From Paulownia fortunei (lineage: Eukaryota > Streptophyta > Magnoliopsida > Lamiales > Paulowniaceae), in the NCBI GenBank assembly GCA_019321725.1, contig CM033120.1:9119694-9183693 (forward strand): DNA of 64,000 nucleotides, given 5' to 3'. The translations under genes and the position numbers were made by a program. The notes beneath the pieces are model-generated. The model was given only the letters and a program-made list of their open reading frames with translations, was not told the origin of the DNA and did no database searches. Shown here piece by piece: positions 22,311 through 33,313 of the stretch. The number at the start of each line of letters is the position of its first letter. The first letter of the stretch is position 1.

Positions 22311-23472
22311 AATAGTTAACCTAACTGTTCGGACATTGCATAATTTTAAAATTAGGAAAGTAAAAAGTCAGATTCATAGCATATGTTGTATAACATAATA
22401 GTTGAAATCCAATTACAAATGGCACTATAGTTTGCCTTTGAAAAGATAAATTAAGATAAAAGTCGCGTGTGAAACTCTAATTATTGTTTTTTTTAATAAG
22501 AAACGATATTTACATTGTTACATCAAAATATTAATTAATAATTTTAATTCAAAATATTTGTTAATCAATAAATTATAATAAACAAATTCAATACAAATTA
22601 TAATGAATCATTGAAATAACAAACTCACGTATAATACGTGTATCCACATATTTAGGGAAATTTAAACCCACAATTTTAGATTTGTAAAATTTAAACTTTA
22701 ACTTTGACCACTAACTTAAGACATAGTGCGAAACTACGGAGTAGTTAATCATAATTCACAAGAAACCTATAATATGAAAACATCGTGATAGCAAACACTT
22801 GTAGCATCATTATGTAATAGTATCTTCAAAATGAATGTATTCTATTTGAAAAGTATGTTAAAAACACTCTCTCTCTCCTTTTGGTAGATATGTTTGGCTA
22901 CATGTCTAATTCTTCTCAATGAAACAAATAAAAAAAAATAAAAAAATCTAGTATGTGCTATTAGTATTTCACACCTTGCGAACCCAACATATGCATAATT
23001 GTGCATGAGAGATTTTAGGTTATAATTTTTTCTTTTATGTGAAATATATTTTTGAATGATATCATTTTGTTCTTCTACTTACCTATAAAATAGTAAGAAA
23101 ATGAAATCATTACGTGAAGAAAGAAATAAAACTTGTGGAGGTAAAATGATAGGACAAAAATAACTTCAAGGGGTTAAGTGTTTGGAGAGAACAATTTTAG
23201 GGGTCAAAGTTTTACACTTCTTGTCCGAAATTTGGTTAATGGGACAGACTGCACGGCAAAGCAATTTCACAAGATGAAGTGCCATAAAACTCTTATTGGA
23301 AGTGCTATAGATCCTGACTGAAAGTTTTGGATGTAAAGTCAATATTTGATTTTGTTTTGAGAGTTTTGGAGAAGGTGTTTTGACCGAAAATAATATTTGA
23401 TTTGAGTTTTGGAGGAGGCAAATTTTACTATAAATGTCATTTTTTTGTAAGTTTTCGTGATGTTATGTCAGC

Positions 23473-23476
<4 letters not shown>
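22311..23476. other. Intergenic spacer after the SINE
   Basis: AT-rich. No supported gene or element. Confidence 0.4.

Positions 23477-23505
<29 letters not shown>
23477..23505. repeat. (TA)n microsatellite
   Basis: About 28 bp of alternating TA. Confidence 0.85.
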
Positions 23506-23507
<2 letters not shown>

Positions 23508-23894
23508 CTGTATTATTTCAATTGTAAAAAAAGTAAATATATATGCATAATAGTGTAATGATTAGTATATATGTATGGATATTGATATAATGATTGGAGG
23601 ATAATTGGTATATATAATCATAAAATGATTAGAATATATGTATTTATTTGCATAAATTTGAATGTAATATATATCTGTTATAATTTGTTGTATTGACATT
23701 ATTATACCAGAATAACAAAATTTTAAATTATATATATATTTCTTCTAACCTCAATTATAGAAATAAATATTAATGTGTACAATAGCTTATTTGAGAATAC
23801 ACAATCCTTCTTTAGTACTAGAATTCAATACATAAATATTAAACATTAACATAATATAGAGTCCTAGCATCACATCAAATGCAATAATATAAAG

Positions 23895-26102
23895 GGATAA
23901 ATCCAAAAAACCTCCTTGTATTTTAGTGAAATTGTTAAAAACTTCAGCAGTTACGAAAATTGCCTAAAACCTTGTATTTTCTAAAAATCAGTAAAAAACC
24001 CCTATTCCGTCAAAGATGATGGATGTGTTGCGCACGCGCTGTAAATGAGAACGATTCATTTAACTAATTTGATTATAAAAATGACTAATATACCCCTCTC
24101 AATATTATATATATAATTCCTTCTTTTACTGAATTTGAACCTTAAAATGATTACTATACCCTTTTAATTAAATGATAATATGATTTCTTCTGACTTATTT
24201 TAGCTAATTGAATTTTTTTTTATTAATATAATATGATTCTTTTTGAATTATTTAAGCTAATTGAGTTTTGATTCATTAATATAAATGATATTTTTTATGA
24301 AAATGATGAAAAATTTAAATAAAATTAGAAGAAATTTAAAAAATTACAGAAAAATTATAATATTTTTTTACAGAAAATGACAAAATTTAAAGAAAATAAC
24401 AAAGAATATATAGAAATTTACATAAAAATTACAAAAAGAATTACTAACAATGATAAAAACTTATAAAATTTTACAAAAAAATCTATTTCAAAAGTAATAT
24501 TTATTTATAATTATTAAAAAATTATAAGAAGTAATATTTAGAATTATAAAATTTGCCCTATTTTTAATAAATAGAAGAAAGTATGTATTAGTAACTTTTT
24601 AGACATACTTAATATTCTAAAAATTATTCTTTTATCCTATTTTATTCTTTTTAACCAATTCCCATTTACGCATCCCCATTTCCTTTGAATTATTCCAAAA
24701 ACAATTCATCCATATATAAATACACAAAAATCTTTCAATTTAATTAAAATCAGTTTTAAAATATAATTAATTGAATTATTAAATAAATAATATTTTTAAT
24801 TATAATTTTTTTTCATCCATCTATAATTACAGAATTTTTTTTTTCAATTTAATTAATTGAATTATTCCATTAAATAATATTTTTAACTATAAAATTTTTC
24901 ATCCATTTATAAATACAAAAAAAGAGCAATTTAATTAAAATCAGTTTTTAAATTTAATTAATTTAAAAATATTTATTATTTTTACTCGTTCATTTTTATT
25001 TAAAATCATTTTTTAATCTAATTTAATTTTAATTAAAATAAGTTTATAAATTTAATTAGGGCAAAATATTTGTTAATTTATTTTTCTTTTTTATTTTTTC
25101 TTCTCCCCTTCATCTTCCTTATCCTACCACCAGCTTCGCTGCCGCTAGCCACTCGCCGCTTCCAGATTCAAATACAAAACTCCATAGATTCAATCCCCAT
25201 CCAAATCTAAACTCAAACCCAATAGATTCAAACTCTATTCAAACACAATAGATTTAAAACTAACAGATTAAAAAAGATTCAAACCAAATTCAAAGAGATT
25301 CAAAATAGCCCGCTTCCGCTCCTACTGTCGCTACCGCCACCCACCGCCGTCGCTGCCACCAGGATGCCCGCTATCGCTGCCGCATTTCTTTTCCTCCTCC
25401 TCTTTATCTTCCTCGTCATCTTCCTTTTTTTTTTCCTCTTATTATTCTTCTTCTTTTTCTTCGAAACCCCCAATTTCTTCTTCCAAAACTTTCACAAAAT
25501 CCCAGATTTAATTCCTTTCTCCTTCTTTTTCTTCTTCAAAACCTCCAACTTCTTCTTCCCAAAACCTTCTAAAAAACTCATATTTAATCTCTTCTTCTTC
25601 TTCCATCTTCAAAAACCCCTTTTGAGAAACCCAGATTCAATCGCAAACCGTTTTGTTATTCTTCTTCAATCATTAATCTTCAAATTCCCAATTTCTTCTT
25701 CCCAAAGCCTTCCCAAAAACCCATATTTAATCCATGAACCATTTTCATCTTCTTTTGAATAGATATGTGAATGTGTATATATTTGTATATATATAAATAA
25801 CATGTATACATATTGAAAATAAAAAAATATGAATAATAAAAGAAAAAAATAATATGAACTATTGATTGGATTTTTAACAAGATCTACCGGTTGATATGAA
25901 TTAGACAAGATCAAGGATTATTATCTTTTTATCTTAAATCCAATTATTAAGATTTTTAAGGGTATAATGGGAATTTCAATGTAAAATTACAATACGGACA
26001 AGGGGAGTGTGTAGAATTTAGGGTATTATGGCTATTTGTTTTAATATGTTTTTTTTTTTTAATAATTTTGTTAAAACATAGGGTTTTTTTTTGGATTTAT
26101 TC
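23895..26102. mobile_element. Non-autonomous DNA transposon with ~45-bp imperfect TIRs
   Basis: The left end GGATAAATCCAAAAAACC (23895) and the inverted right end GAATAAATCCAAAAAAAAACC (ending 26102) continue to align for about 45 bp through TTTTA-x3-AAATT-x-TTAAAAA. The interior is AT-rich to about 25080 and then holds a GC-richer stretch (25100-25760) with CCGCC-rich words and CTTC-rich tracts. No transposase was found. The element type (perhaps Mutator-like) is inferred from structure only, and no convincing target duplication was seen. Confidence 0.5.
25080..25762 (+). other. GC/pyrimidine-rich core of the TIR element, possible captured host sequence
   Basis: The stretch contrasts with the AT-rich flanks: GCTGCCGCTAGCCACTCGCC-like words at 25137-25160 and 25300-25375, then CTTCTTC-rich DNA. 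A 132-codon frame (25364-25762) is Phe/Leu-rich with repeated NFFF and KP-like blocks, which mirrors the CTT-rich DNA. I do not treat it as a proven gene. Non-autonomous Mutator-like elements often carry host gene pieces, so a captured 5' UTR or leader is possible. Confidence 0.3.
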
Positions 26103-26223
26103 TTAAAAGAAAATACATAAGTACATCAACTAAACTAAGAAAGTAATGCAATGAATATTTTTTGATGGATATCCATTGTCTTCATCTCTTTTTAGTTGAA
26201 ATATTTCATCCCATGTTCTAAGG

Positions 26224-26491
26224 TGTTGATTGCTCTAATAATCATTGATTGCTCTAATAATCACACCATTAATCTTGTGACCTTACACACTCTACTCTCC
26301 ATGATGTGTATTGATTTTCCTATTTACTATACTATTAATCTTGTGGTTTTTCAATTGTATTAGTATGCCTATAAATAAATGATGTAATATTGTAGAAAAT
26401 TACAAGGAATAAAAGAGAAATACATTATCCTCTCTACTTTTATAATCTTTTACTTCCTTTAATTTTCAATAATTTTATTTATTTCATAACA
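26224..26491 (+). repeat. 5' LTR of the copia element (approximate left edge)
   Basis: It starts near TGTTGATTGCTC, where TTGATTGCTCTAATAATCA is duplicated in tandem (26226-26262), and ends CATAACA at 26491 just before the primer-binding-like CGTTATCAACATG. The CCTATAAATA box near 26368 is likely the TATA element. Confidence 0.55.
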
Positions 26492-26599
26492 CGTTATCAA
26501 CATGATTGATTGATCACTATAATCTCTTGGTGATTGTGCGAAGGGATAAGACATCTATCACAACATTGTGAACAAATGAGGGTTTATCTTAGATGCATT

Positions 26600-28650
26600 A
26601 ATAAGTACCCCTATTGTAAGTGGCTTTTGGTCAGGAGTCTAATATTTTCCATCTAAGAACGTTTTTGGTTGTGTTGTATACGTTCCAATTGTTCTACCAC
26701 AAAGCACTAAGATGGATTGTCAAAAAAGACTAGGAATGTATGTTGGATATCAATCATCTTCAGTTATTAAGTATCATGAACTTCTTACAAGTGATATTTT
26801 TATGGCACGATTTGCCGACTCTCATTTTAATGAGACAATTTTCGCAGCCTTAGGGGAAGAAAAGAAATAGATGTAAAAAGAAATTAGTAGAATGCATCAT
26901 CATTTGGGAAAAGAAATTATTAGAATACATCATCATTTTTGCATTTTGATCCTCGCATAAAATAATGTGAACTTGAAGTTCAAAGATTAAATACTTGATG
27001 CATTTTACTGACCCAAAGATAGTGACAAAGTCATACATACTAACTGAAAATGCTCCAAAAAGAACTGATGTTCCAACAAGACTATCTAGAGCTAATGAGT
27101 CTAATGAGTCTGAGGCACGCTTGAAGCATATCAGATCAATCGGTTCCAAAGATAAAAATCCTAAAAAGAGTAGAGGAACTAGTATTCAAGATGTTCATAT
27201 TAGGAAGGCAAGAAATTCATTAGAAGTAGTTGACATAATTAAAACCCCAAAAAAGGTTTAGGTACTTGAAAACAATGTAAATATTAATATCTCAAATAAT
27301 TGTCAATACTGAAAAAACATGGAACTAAAAATATAATTATCGATAATATTTTCGCATATAAAGTAACGCTTGATGTTATGACAAAAAGTGAGGATCTTGA
27401 ACCAATGACAGTTGAAAAATGTCGACATACAAATGATTGACTAAAATAGAAAGACACATTCAGGCTGAATTAAACTTACTCACAAAACGCGAGTTATTTG
27501 GACATCTAGTCCCAAATAAAACCAATGAGGTACAAATGAGTCTCTATGCGAAGACAATATGAGAAAAATGAGGTTGTAATATATAAAGCATGACTTGTTT
27601 CACAAGGTTTTTCACAAAGACCAGGTATTGCTTATGAAAAAACATATTCTTTTGTAGTGGATGTAATTACACTGAGATTTCTTATTAGCCTAACAGTTCA
27701 TGAAATCTAGATATGCGTCTTAAGGATGTGATCACAACCTATTTATATGACTCACTTGATAATGATATCTAAATGAAAATCCTTGAAAGATATACAATGC
27801 TTGAAGCATGTATTAAGTTATCACAAATAATGTATTTAATTAAAATATAAAAGTCTTTATATGGATTGAAAGAATCCGAATGCATGTTGTATGACGTCTC
27901 AGTGACTATTTGTTAAAGAAAGGTTATTAGCATGATCCTATTTGCCCATTTATTTTTATGAAGAGATCCAATTTTGAATTTACTATAATTAAATTATATG
28001 TTGATAACTTGAATATTATTGGAACTCTTGATGATCTTACAAAGACAATAAACTATTTAAAGAAAGAATTTGAGATGAAAGACCTTGGAAAGAAAAGTTT
28101 TATCTCAGCCTACAGATCAAATATTTAGTAGATGGGATTCTTATTCATCAATCTGCATATACAAAGAAGGTCCTAAAATGGTTTTATATGGATAACACAC
28201 ATCTATTAAGACCCAAATGATTGTTAGATCATTACATGTGAAAAAAATGATCACTTTTGACCTCAAGATAATGAAAAACTCCAAGGTTCTAAAGTATCAT
28301 ATTTTACTGCAATAAGTGCACTATTATATCTTTTCAATAATACACAACCTGATATAGAATTTTGAAAAGAATTGTTAGCAAGGTACAACTCTTCTTCAAC
28401 ACGGAGACATTGGAATAGAGTCAAAAATATATTTTGTTATCTTCAAAAACGAACAGGTTATTTATTTACATGTGGAGGTACTATTATGTCATAACATTCA
28501 ACAAAGTAAACTATAACAACTACTTTTTCAAACCATGCTGAAATTCTTGTAATCCATGAGGTAAGCAGAGAGCTTTTGACTGAGGTTGATGATTCAATAT
28601 ATCAAGAAAGTGTTAGAGTAGAATGTCCAACGCCCCAATTAGATTGGGTG
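26600..28650 (+). pseudogene. copia pol remnant (post-integrase, RT, RNase H)
   Basis: Fragments in shifting frames follow copia order: GCVVYVPIVLPQSTKMDCQK and LGMYVGYQSSSVIKYHELL (about 26670-26795), FADSHFNETIFAALGEEKK (26810-26868), then FTDPKIVTKSYILTENAPKR (from about 27004). RT blocks follow: KYKWVF-type text is lost, but YKARLVAQGFSQRPGIDYE-like sequence (about 27575-27640), SLYGLKES (about 27853), YVDNLNIIGTLDDL (about 27997-28040; the usual YVDDL-type motif is altered) and FEMKDLGK (28068-28095). RNase H-like text near 28330-28650 ends the similarity. It is clearly non-functional. Confidence 0.7.
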
Positions 28651-28689
28651 TACTGTAATCATTTTCTTTTGTAAAGAAAATCTTATTGG

Positions 28690-29160
28690 GAACCATATTA
28701 GTAAAAAAAGGTATTTTCATTATCTTATCTCTTGCATCTTTTATTTCTGCACATTAAATAATGTCCTTAGACCATGTTTAGCTATGGCGCTTGGTCTCGC
28801 TTATGATGACGATCATGGAATATGCCTCTAAGGTTTTGATCTTAAATAAGTTTTGAGTCGAGAGCTTTTTGAGATGGGACATCAAATAGATTAGTAAGAT
28901 TTACACATACGATGCATGCTCATGAGACGAGAATATTGCATTCAATTGACATTAATGTAGAGATGTAAGTGCATGTATGTGGGCATTTGTTAGGGAACAA
29001 GTACACCGAACATGCCCCGCAAGAAATTCTTAGCAAGAGGCTTTGCCTGTTGAAATAAGAATTTTTATATTGCGATAGTACATGGCTGGTCATCGGACTT
29101 GAGACACGATGGTGCATCTAATGGTGGTGGGCTCTACATACAAAAGTTCAATACAAGTTA
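28690..29160. other. Unassigned segment between the copia and Athila-like remnants
   Basis: GC-richer than its surroundings, with words such as GGAACAAGTACACCGAACAT and GGTGGTGGGCTC. No coding frame or terminal repeats were found. It could be LTR or 3' sequence of either neighbour. Confidence 0.3.
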
Positions 29161-29406
29161 GTTTTTTGCATCCCAATAAAAGTCTTTCACCTCGGTCAAA
29201 AACTTCTTTTTATTTTGAGAATTCTGATGCAGTGGCATCTTTCCTATTACAAGAAAATTAACAATGTCAGCAATTCAAGGTAAAATAGAAATATTAAATA
29301 GTTGTTCATCAAGGAAAATATCATTAATGGGTGTGGTTTAAATTGAGTTATCACAAACAAGTTTCAACAAATGATCAACCACCATATTCTCTATTCCTTT
29401 CTTATC

Positions 29407-29766
29407 TCAAATCGTAATGTTGAATTCTTGGAGTAAGAGAATCCACCTAATAAGTCTAAGCTTGGTATCCTTTTTTGATAAAAGATATTTCAAAGTTGCA
29501 TGATAACTGAAAATAATAACTGGTGAGCCAACAAGATAAGATCTAAATTTGTGCAATGCAATAACTACAACAAGTAATTCTTTTTTAATTGTTGAATAAT
29601 TCAATTGAGCACTATTCAAAGTTTTACTTGTATAGTAAATGACATATGTTTTCTTATCTTTTCTTTGTCCTAAGACAACTCCAACAACATAGTCACTGGC
29701 ATAATACATTATTTCAAAAGGTAAAGTCCAATTTGGAGGCTGCATGATTGGAGCAGGTGTAAGCAT
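29407..29766 (-). pseudogene. RNase H domain of the Athila-like element
   Basis: A 119-codon open segment matching the Ty3/gypsy RNase H-like region: [62 protein letters not shown] and RWILLLQEF. The first catalytic Asp survives in the Ala-Ser-Asp triplet (usual DASD). TTEKELLAVV has become [11 protein letters not shown], so the usual catalytic Glu context is altered. Similarity continues beyond the stop to about 29170 (DEQLF and the DIVNFLV linker). Confidence 0.75.
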
Positions 29767-29855
29767 GCTTTTAAACTTAATAAAAATATTTTCACAATTT
29801 TCAGTCTATTCAAAAATAGTGTCTTTTATTAGAAGATTACACAATGGTTTAGATA

Positions 29856-30620
29856 TTATACTAAATTTTTTGATAAATCTTTTATAAAAACCAGCATGTC
29901 CAAAAATGATCTCACCTCTTTCACAGACTTTGGTATTGACAAATTAGTAATTAACTCAATTTTAGATTTGTCTACTTCAATACCTTTTGATGAAATAATA
30001 TTTCCAAGAACAATACTAGTTGTTACCATGAAATGATATTTTTCCCAATTGAGTATAAGATTCTTTTCTTCATACCTGATCAAAATCTTTTTCTAAATTA
30101 AAAAAAATTATCCAATGAATTACCAAAAATAGAAAAATCATTCATGAATACTTCAAGAAAATGTTCAACTATATCACTAAAAATACTAAGCATGCATTGT
30201 TGGAATATAGCTGGTGCATTATATAATCCAAATCATTCGATATGCAGAAGTACCAAAAAGGACATGTAAAAATAGTTTTCTCTTGATCTTCAAGTGTAAT
30301 TGCAATTTGATTATACCCAGAATATTCATATAAGAAGTAGTAAAATTCATGTCCCGCAACTCTTTCTAAGATTTGATCCATGAAAGATAATGAAAAATGA
30401 TATTTTCTAGTAATTGAGTTGAGTTTCATATAATCAATACATATTGGCCAACCAGTAACAATCCTAGTTGAAATAAATTCATTATTTTCATTCTTGACTA
30501 CAGTAACATGACATTGAGTGGAATGATTAGGTTGAGGTTGAGCAGAAAATTTACCTTTTTCATGAGTACACAAATAAGCTGTCAGTGTTGAACGTGTGTT
30601 TTTTATATCATTGATGGCTG
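29856..30620 (-). pseudogene. Reverse transcriptase of the Athila-like element, catalytic Asp changed
   Basis: Fragments in two frames: ICIDYMKLNSITRKYHFSL, FMDQILERVAGHEFYYFL, YSGYNQIAITLEDQEKT and IFTCPFWYF (about 30490-30250), then VEHFLEVFMNDFSIFGNSL (about 30170-30115) and LNWEKYHFMVTTSIVLGNII (30056-29997). The catalytic box reads FMNDF where the family has FMDDF/YVDD, so the first Asp is Asn, fitting a G-to-A type change. A stop and frameshift separate the halves. The enzyme is inactive. Confidence 0.75.
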
Positions 30621-30672
30621 GTGAAGTCTGGTTATTGATGTTTATTTGTCGATGCATGAATGCTTGTAAAGT

Positions 30673-30927
30673 CTACTCAAGGGATTTTATATGTGTAGCT
30701 GGATAAGAATGAAAGTTTGGTGGCTTTTGTGAATGTAGCGGTTGGGCATGATTATCATCTCGCCAACTAAAATTGAGATGATTTCTCCATTGTGGATTGT
30801 AAGTTTTAGAATATGGAGAATGAAAAGGCTTTTTAAATGTGTTCACGATATTTTCTTGTGCTGAAATATTTGGACATTCATTGGTGGAGTATCCCACAAG
30901 TTCACAAATGCTACGAACTTCCATCAT
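30673..30927 (-). pseudogene. gag C-terminal piece (zinc-knuckle region) of the Athila-like element
   Basis: An 84-codon segment with SICELVGYSTNECPN followed by a Pro/Ser/Asn-rich tail (YNPQWRNHLNFSWRDDN). It is the counterpart of the + strand fragment at 14290-14540. The knuckle retains only two Cys of the normal Cys-x2-Cys-x4-His-x4-Cys set. Confidence 0.6.
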
Positions 30928-30973
30928 CTTGCATAGATATGATTTCCTTTACTTTTTTAACTTCTATGGCCTC

Positions 30974-32330
30974 TGATGAGTTGATTTTATACCAACTATT
31001 TCATATCATTTAACTTAATAATTTGTTTATCTTCAATCATTTTATGTCGATTTTGTGTGTGTTTATGTTATTGTGTAGATCTCATGGAAAGGAGAAAAAA
31101 ATTTAGAAAAGAAAACAAAAATCCGTAAAAAATTTGGAAGTCATGCCACTACTCAAGAAATTAGAGTCGTGGCCCTTGAAAATGGAGTTGTGGCACCAGT
31201 TAGAAAGAAGGATAGAATGTTTGGAGCCTGACCCTAGAAATTAGAGCCGTAGCGCCAATTGGACAGAATGTTTGGAGCCACTGCCCCAAAAATCATAGCT
31301 GCAGTGCCAGTTAATTGTGGTTGAGACAGGCAGTTTGGGGCCATGACCCCAGAATTCAGAGTCATAGCCCCAATTCGCAAAATTTTCAAACACGTTTTTA
31401 AAGTCCAATTTTTAGATTTTTTTGGAGGACTATGAAAGGCAAACTTCCAAAACACATTTAGCGTCGGCTCTTGGCCAAAAAATAGAGAGAAAAACGAGAT
31501 AAGAAGAGGGCAAGGCTTCAAGATTCAAGATTTAGGGGTTTCTTCTTCAAGATTTTAGAGTTCTTCTTTTCTTTTCCTTTTCTCTTACCTTTTGTCATGA
31601 ATTCAAATTTGTGTATGAATTTGATAGATATGATTAAGGGCTAAGTTTCTTATCTAGGATTTTGATGTAACCTAATTAGAATGATTTGAATTTATCTTTC
31701 AATTCAATTGAATGTTTATTTGATCTAGTTGAATTTTCTACATGGGTCTTAATACTTTCAATTACTTGACCACTAATTGAATGATTTGTTAATCATATTA
31801 ACCCGAGAGGTGATATATGTGTCTAGTTTTATGTGTAGAAAACCATAAATTATATGTAAGATATGAATATACTTGCATGGTTTGTGTAGTTTTTGATTGA
31901 GATCCATAAAGGCCAATGATTTATTGATTATGTAATTCGCATAGGAATATATTGAGTTAGCAATTGATAAAATTTTCATTAGACCTTGGGAGAGGCTATT
32001 GAATAAATGAGGAATTCTCGACTATCAACTAGAAAAATAAATTGAGATTGATGCGATTGAGTATTCAAATCGGACTAATTATGGTGAAATCATAACCCAA
32101 GGTCTTAAAGTCATTGAAGTTAATCCTTATTTATGTTTGCATATTAGTTTAGTGATACTTTATTTTAGTTTACACAAATTACCACTCCAGGACGATTGTT
32201 CAAATAAAATTTGAGTTAACCAAAATTTCAATATTTAATAATTCACAATTCTCGTGGAAACGATACTTCACTCATCCACTTTATTACTTATTGACGATAG
32301 CGTGCACTTGTGTTCACAAAATTCGCAACA
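30974..32330. repeat. Solo LTR nested in the Athila-like gag
   Basis: A 1,357-bp unit from TGATGAGTTGATT (30974) to TTCGCAACA (32330). It is flanked by GCCTC (30969-30973) and GTCTC (32331-32335), a 4-of-5 target duplication. Comparison with the uninterrupted gag copy at about 14230 (GTTGAGACCATATAA) confirms the insertion point. Near its 3' end is TCTCGTGGAAACGATACTTC, typical of the Athila/Tat group. A GC-richer stretch (about 31140-31390) repeats a GAGCC(A/G)TGGC(C/G)CC-like motif. No internal coding region remains, so the element was probably lost by LTR-LTR recombination. Confidence 0.7.
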
Positions 32331-32499
32331 GTCTCAACTTTTCTTGTTAAACTAGCAATCCTAGCATTTAGATCATCTTCTTGATAAAGGTAATATTTTT
32401 TTATTACTGTTAGCAAGATTAGATCTAATAGAACCTTCAGAAAAATTAACACTATGCTATGATTAAGAGTTTTATGCCAAAATATCTATATATTATAGG

Positions 32500-33100
32500 G
32501 TTTCATCAGGTTCTTTATCAAGAAACTCACCATTACACATTGGTTCAACAAATTATTTTATTTCAGGAGTTAAACGTTTATAAAAAAAACTAATTAAGTG
32601 CCATTTTTTAAAATCATGATGTGGGCGTGAATTCAACAAATCTTTAAATCTTTTCCATTATTGAAAGAAAGCTTCATTAGAATTTTGAGAAAAAAAATTG
32701 GATTTGTCTTTTCAAAACATTAGTTTTATAAGTTGGAAAAACTTTTCAATAAATTCAGTTTGCATTTCTTGCCAAGTGCTAACTGATCTAGACTTTAAAG
32801 AGTTAATCCAAATTTTTTACTTTATCTTTAAAAAAAAAATAAAAATAATTTGAGCTTAACGATCTCATTTGTATAAGTTTGATCATCAAAAGTGGCATAT
32901 ACTTCATTAAATTCTTTCAGATGCAAGTAAGGCCTTTCAGAGTCTAAACCATGAAAATCAGAAAGTAAAGAGATCATATCTAGATTGAATTAAAAGTTAT
33001 TTGCATTGAGAGTAAAATGAAACAAGAAGGAGAAGAATTTCAAGGAGGTTGCAACTAATAACGCATGGTACGCACCTGTTGATTTTCATTTCATCCAAGA
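32500..33100 (-). pseudogene. gag N-terminal remnant of the Athila-like element
   Basis: Broken frames give YKRLTPEIK and VEPMCNGEFLDKEPDET (about 32590-32505), preceded by RPHHDFKKWHLISFF-like text (about 32640-32580). This is typical Athila-type gag sequence, and the stops make it non-coding. Confidence 0.55.
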
Positions 33101-33313
33101 CACTTTCATTTTCAACCATGGTGGAAGTGTGTGGAGGTGACTCAAACAAATTTCCAAATAAAGTTTTAGAATTATTTCTAACTAAACGACGAGAATTATG
33201 ATACTATATGAACATATAACCATAAAGAAAACAAACACATAATATTTACAAAGGAAAAATATTTACAAACCTAAATGCTTACCTTGCATTCCTCGACAAC
33301 GATGTCAAAAACT

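Larger units (their letters stand above)
26224..28680 (+). mobile_element. Degenerate Ty1/copia retrotransposon
   Basis: A 5' LTR (about 26224-26491) with a CCTATAAATAAATG box ends CATAACA and is followed by CGTTATCAACATGATT. That resembles the AACACGTTATCAGCACGA junction and primer site typical of plant copia elements. gag and most of integrase are missing. Coding similarity starts near 26600 with the post-integrase region and runs through reverse transcriptase/RNase H to about 28650. No 3' LTR was identified. Numerous stops and frameshifts are present. Confidence 0.7.

Noticed and set aside
25364..25762. 132-codon Phe/Leu-rich frame that looks like a membrane protein
   Set aside because: Poly-Phe follows from CTT-rich DNA within a transposon; kept only as a possible captured fragment.
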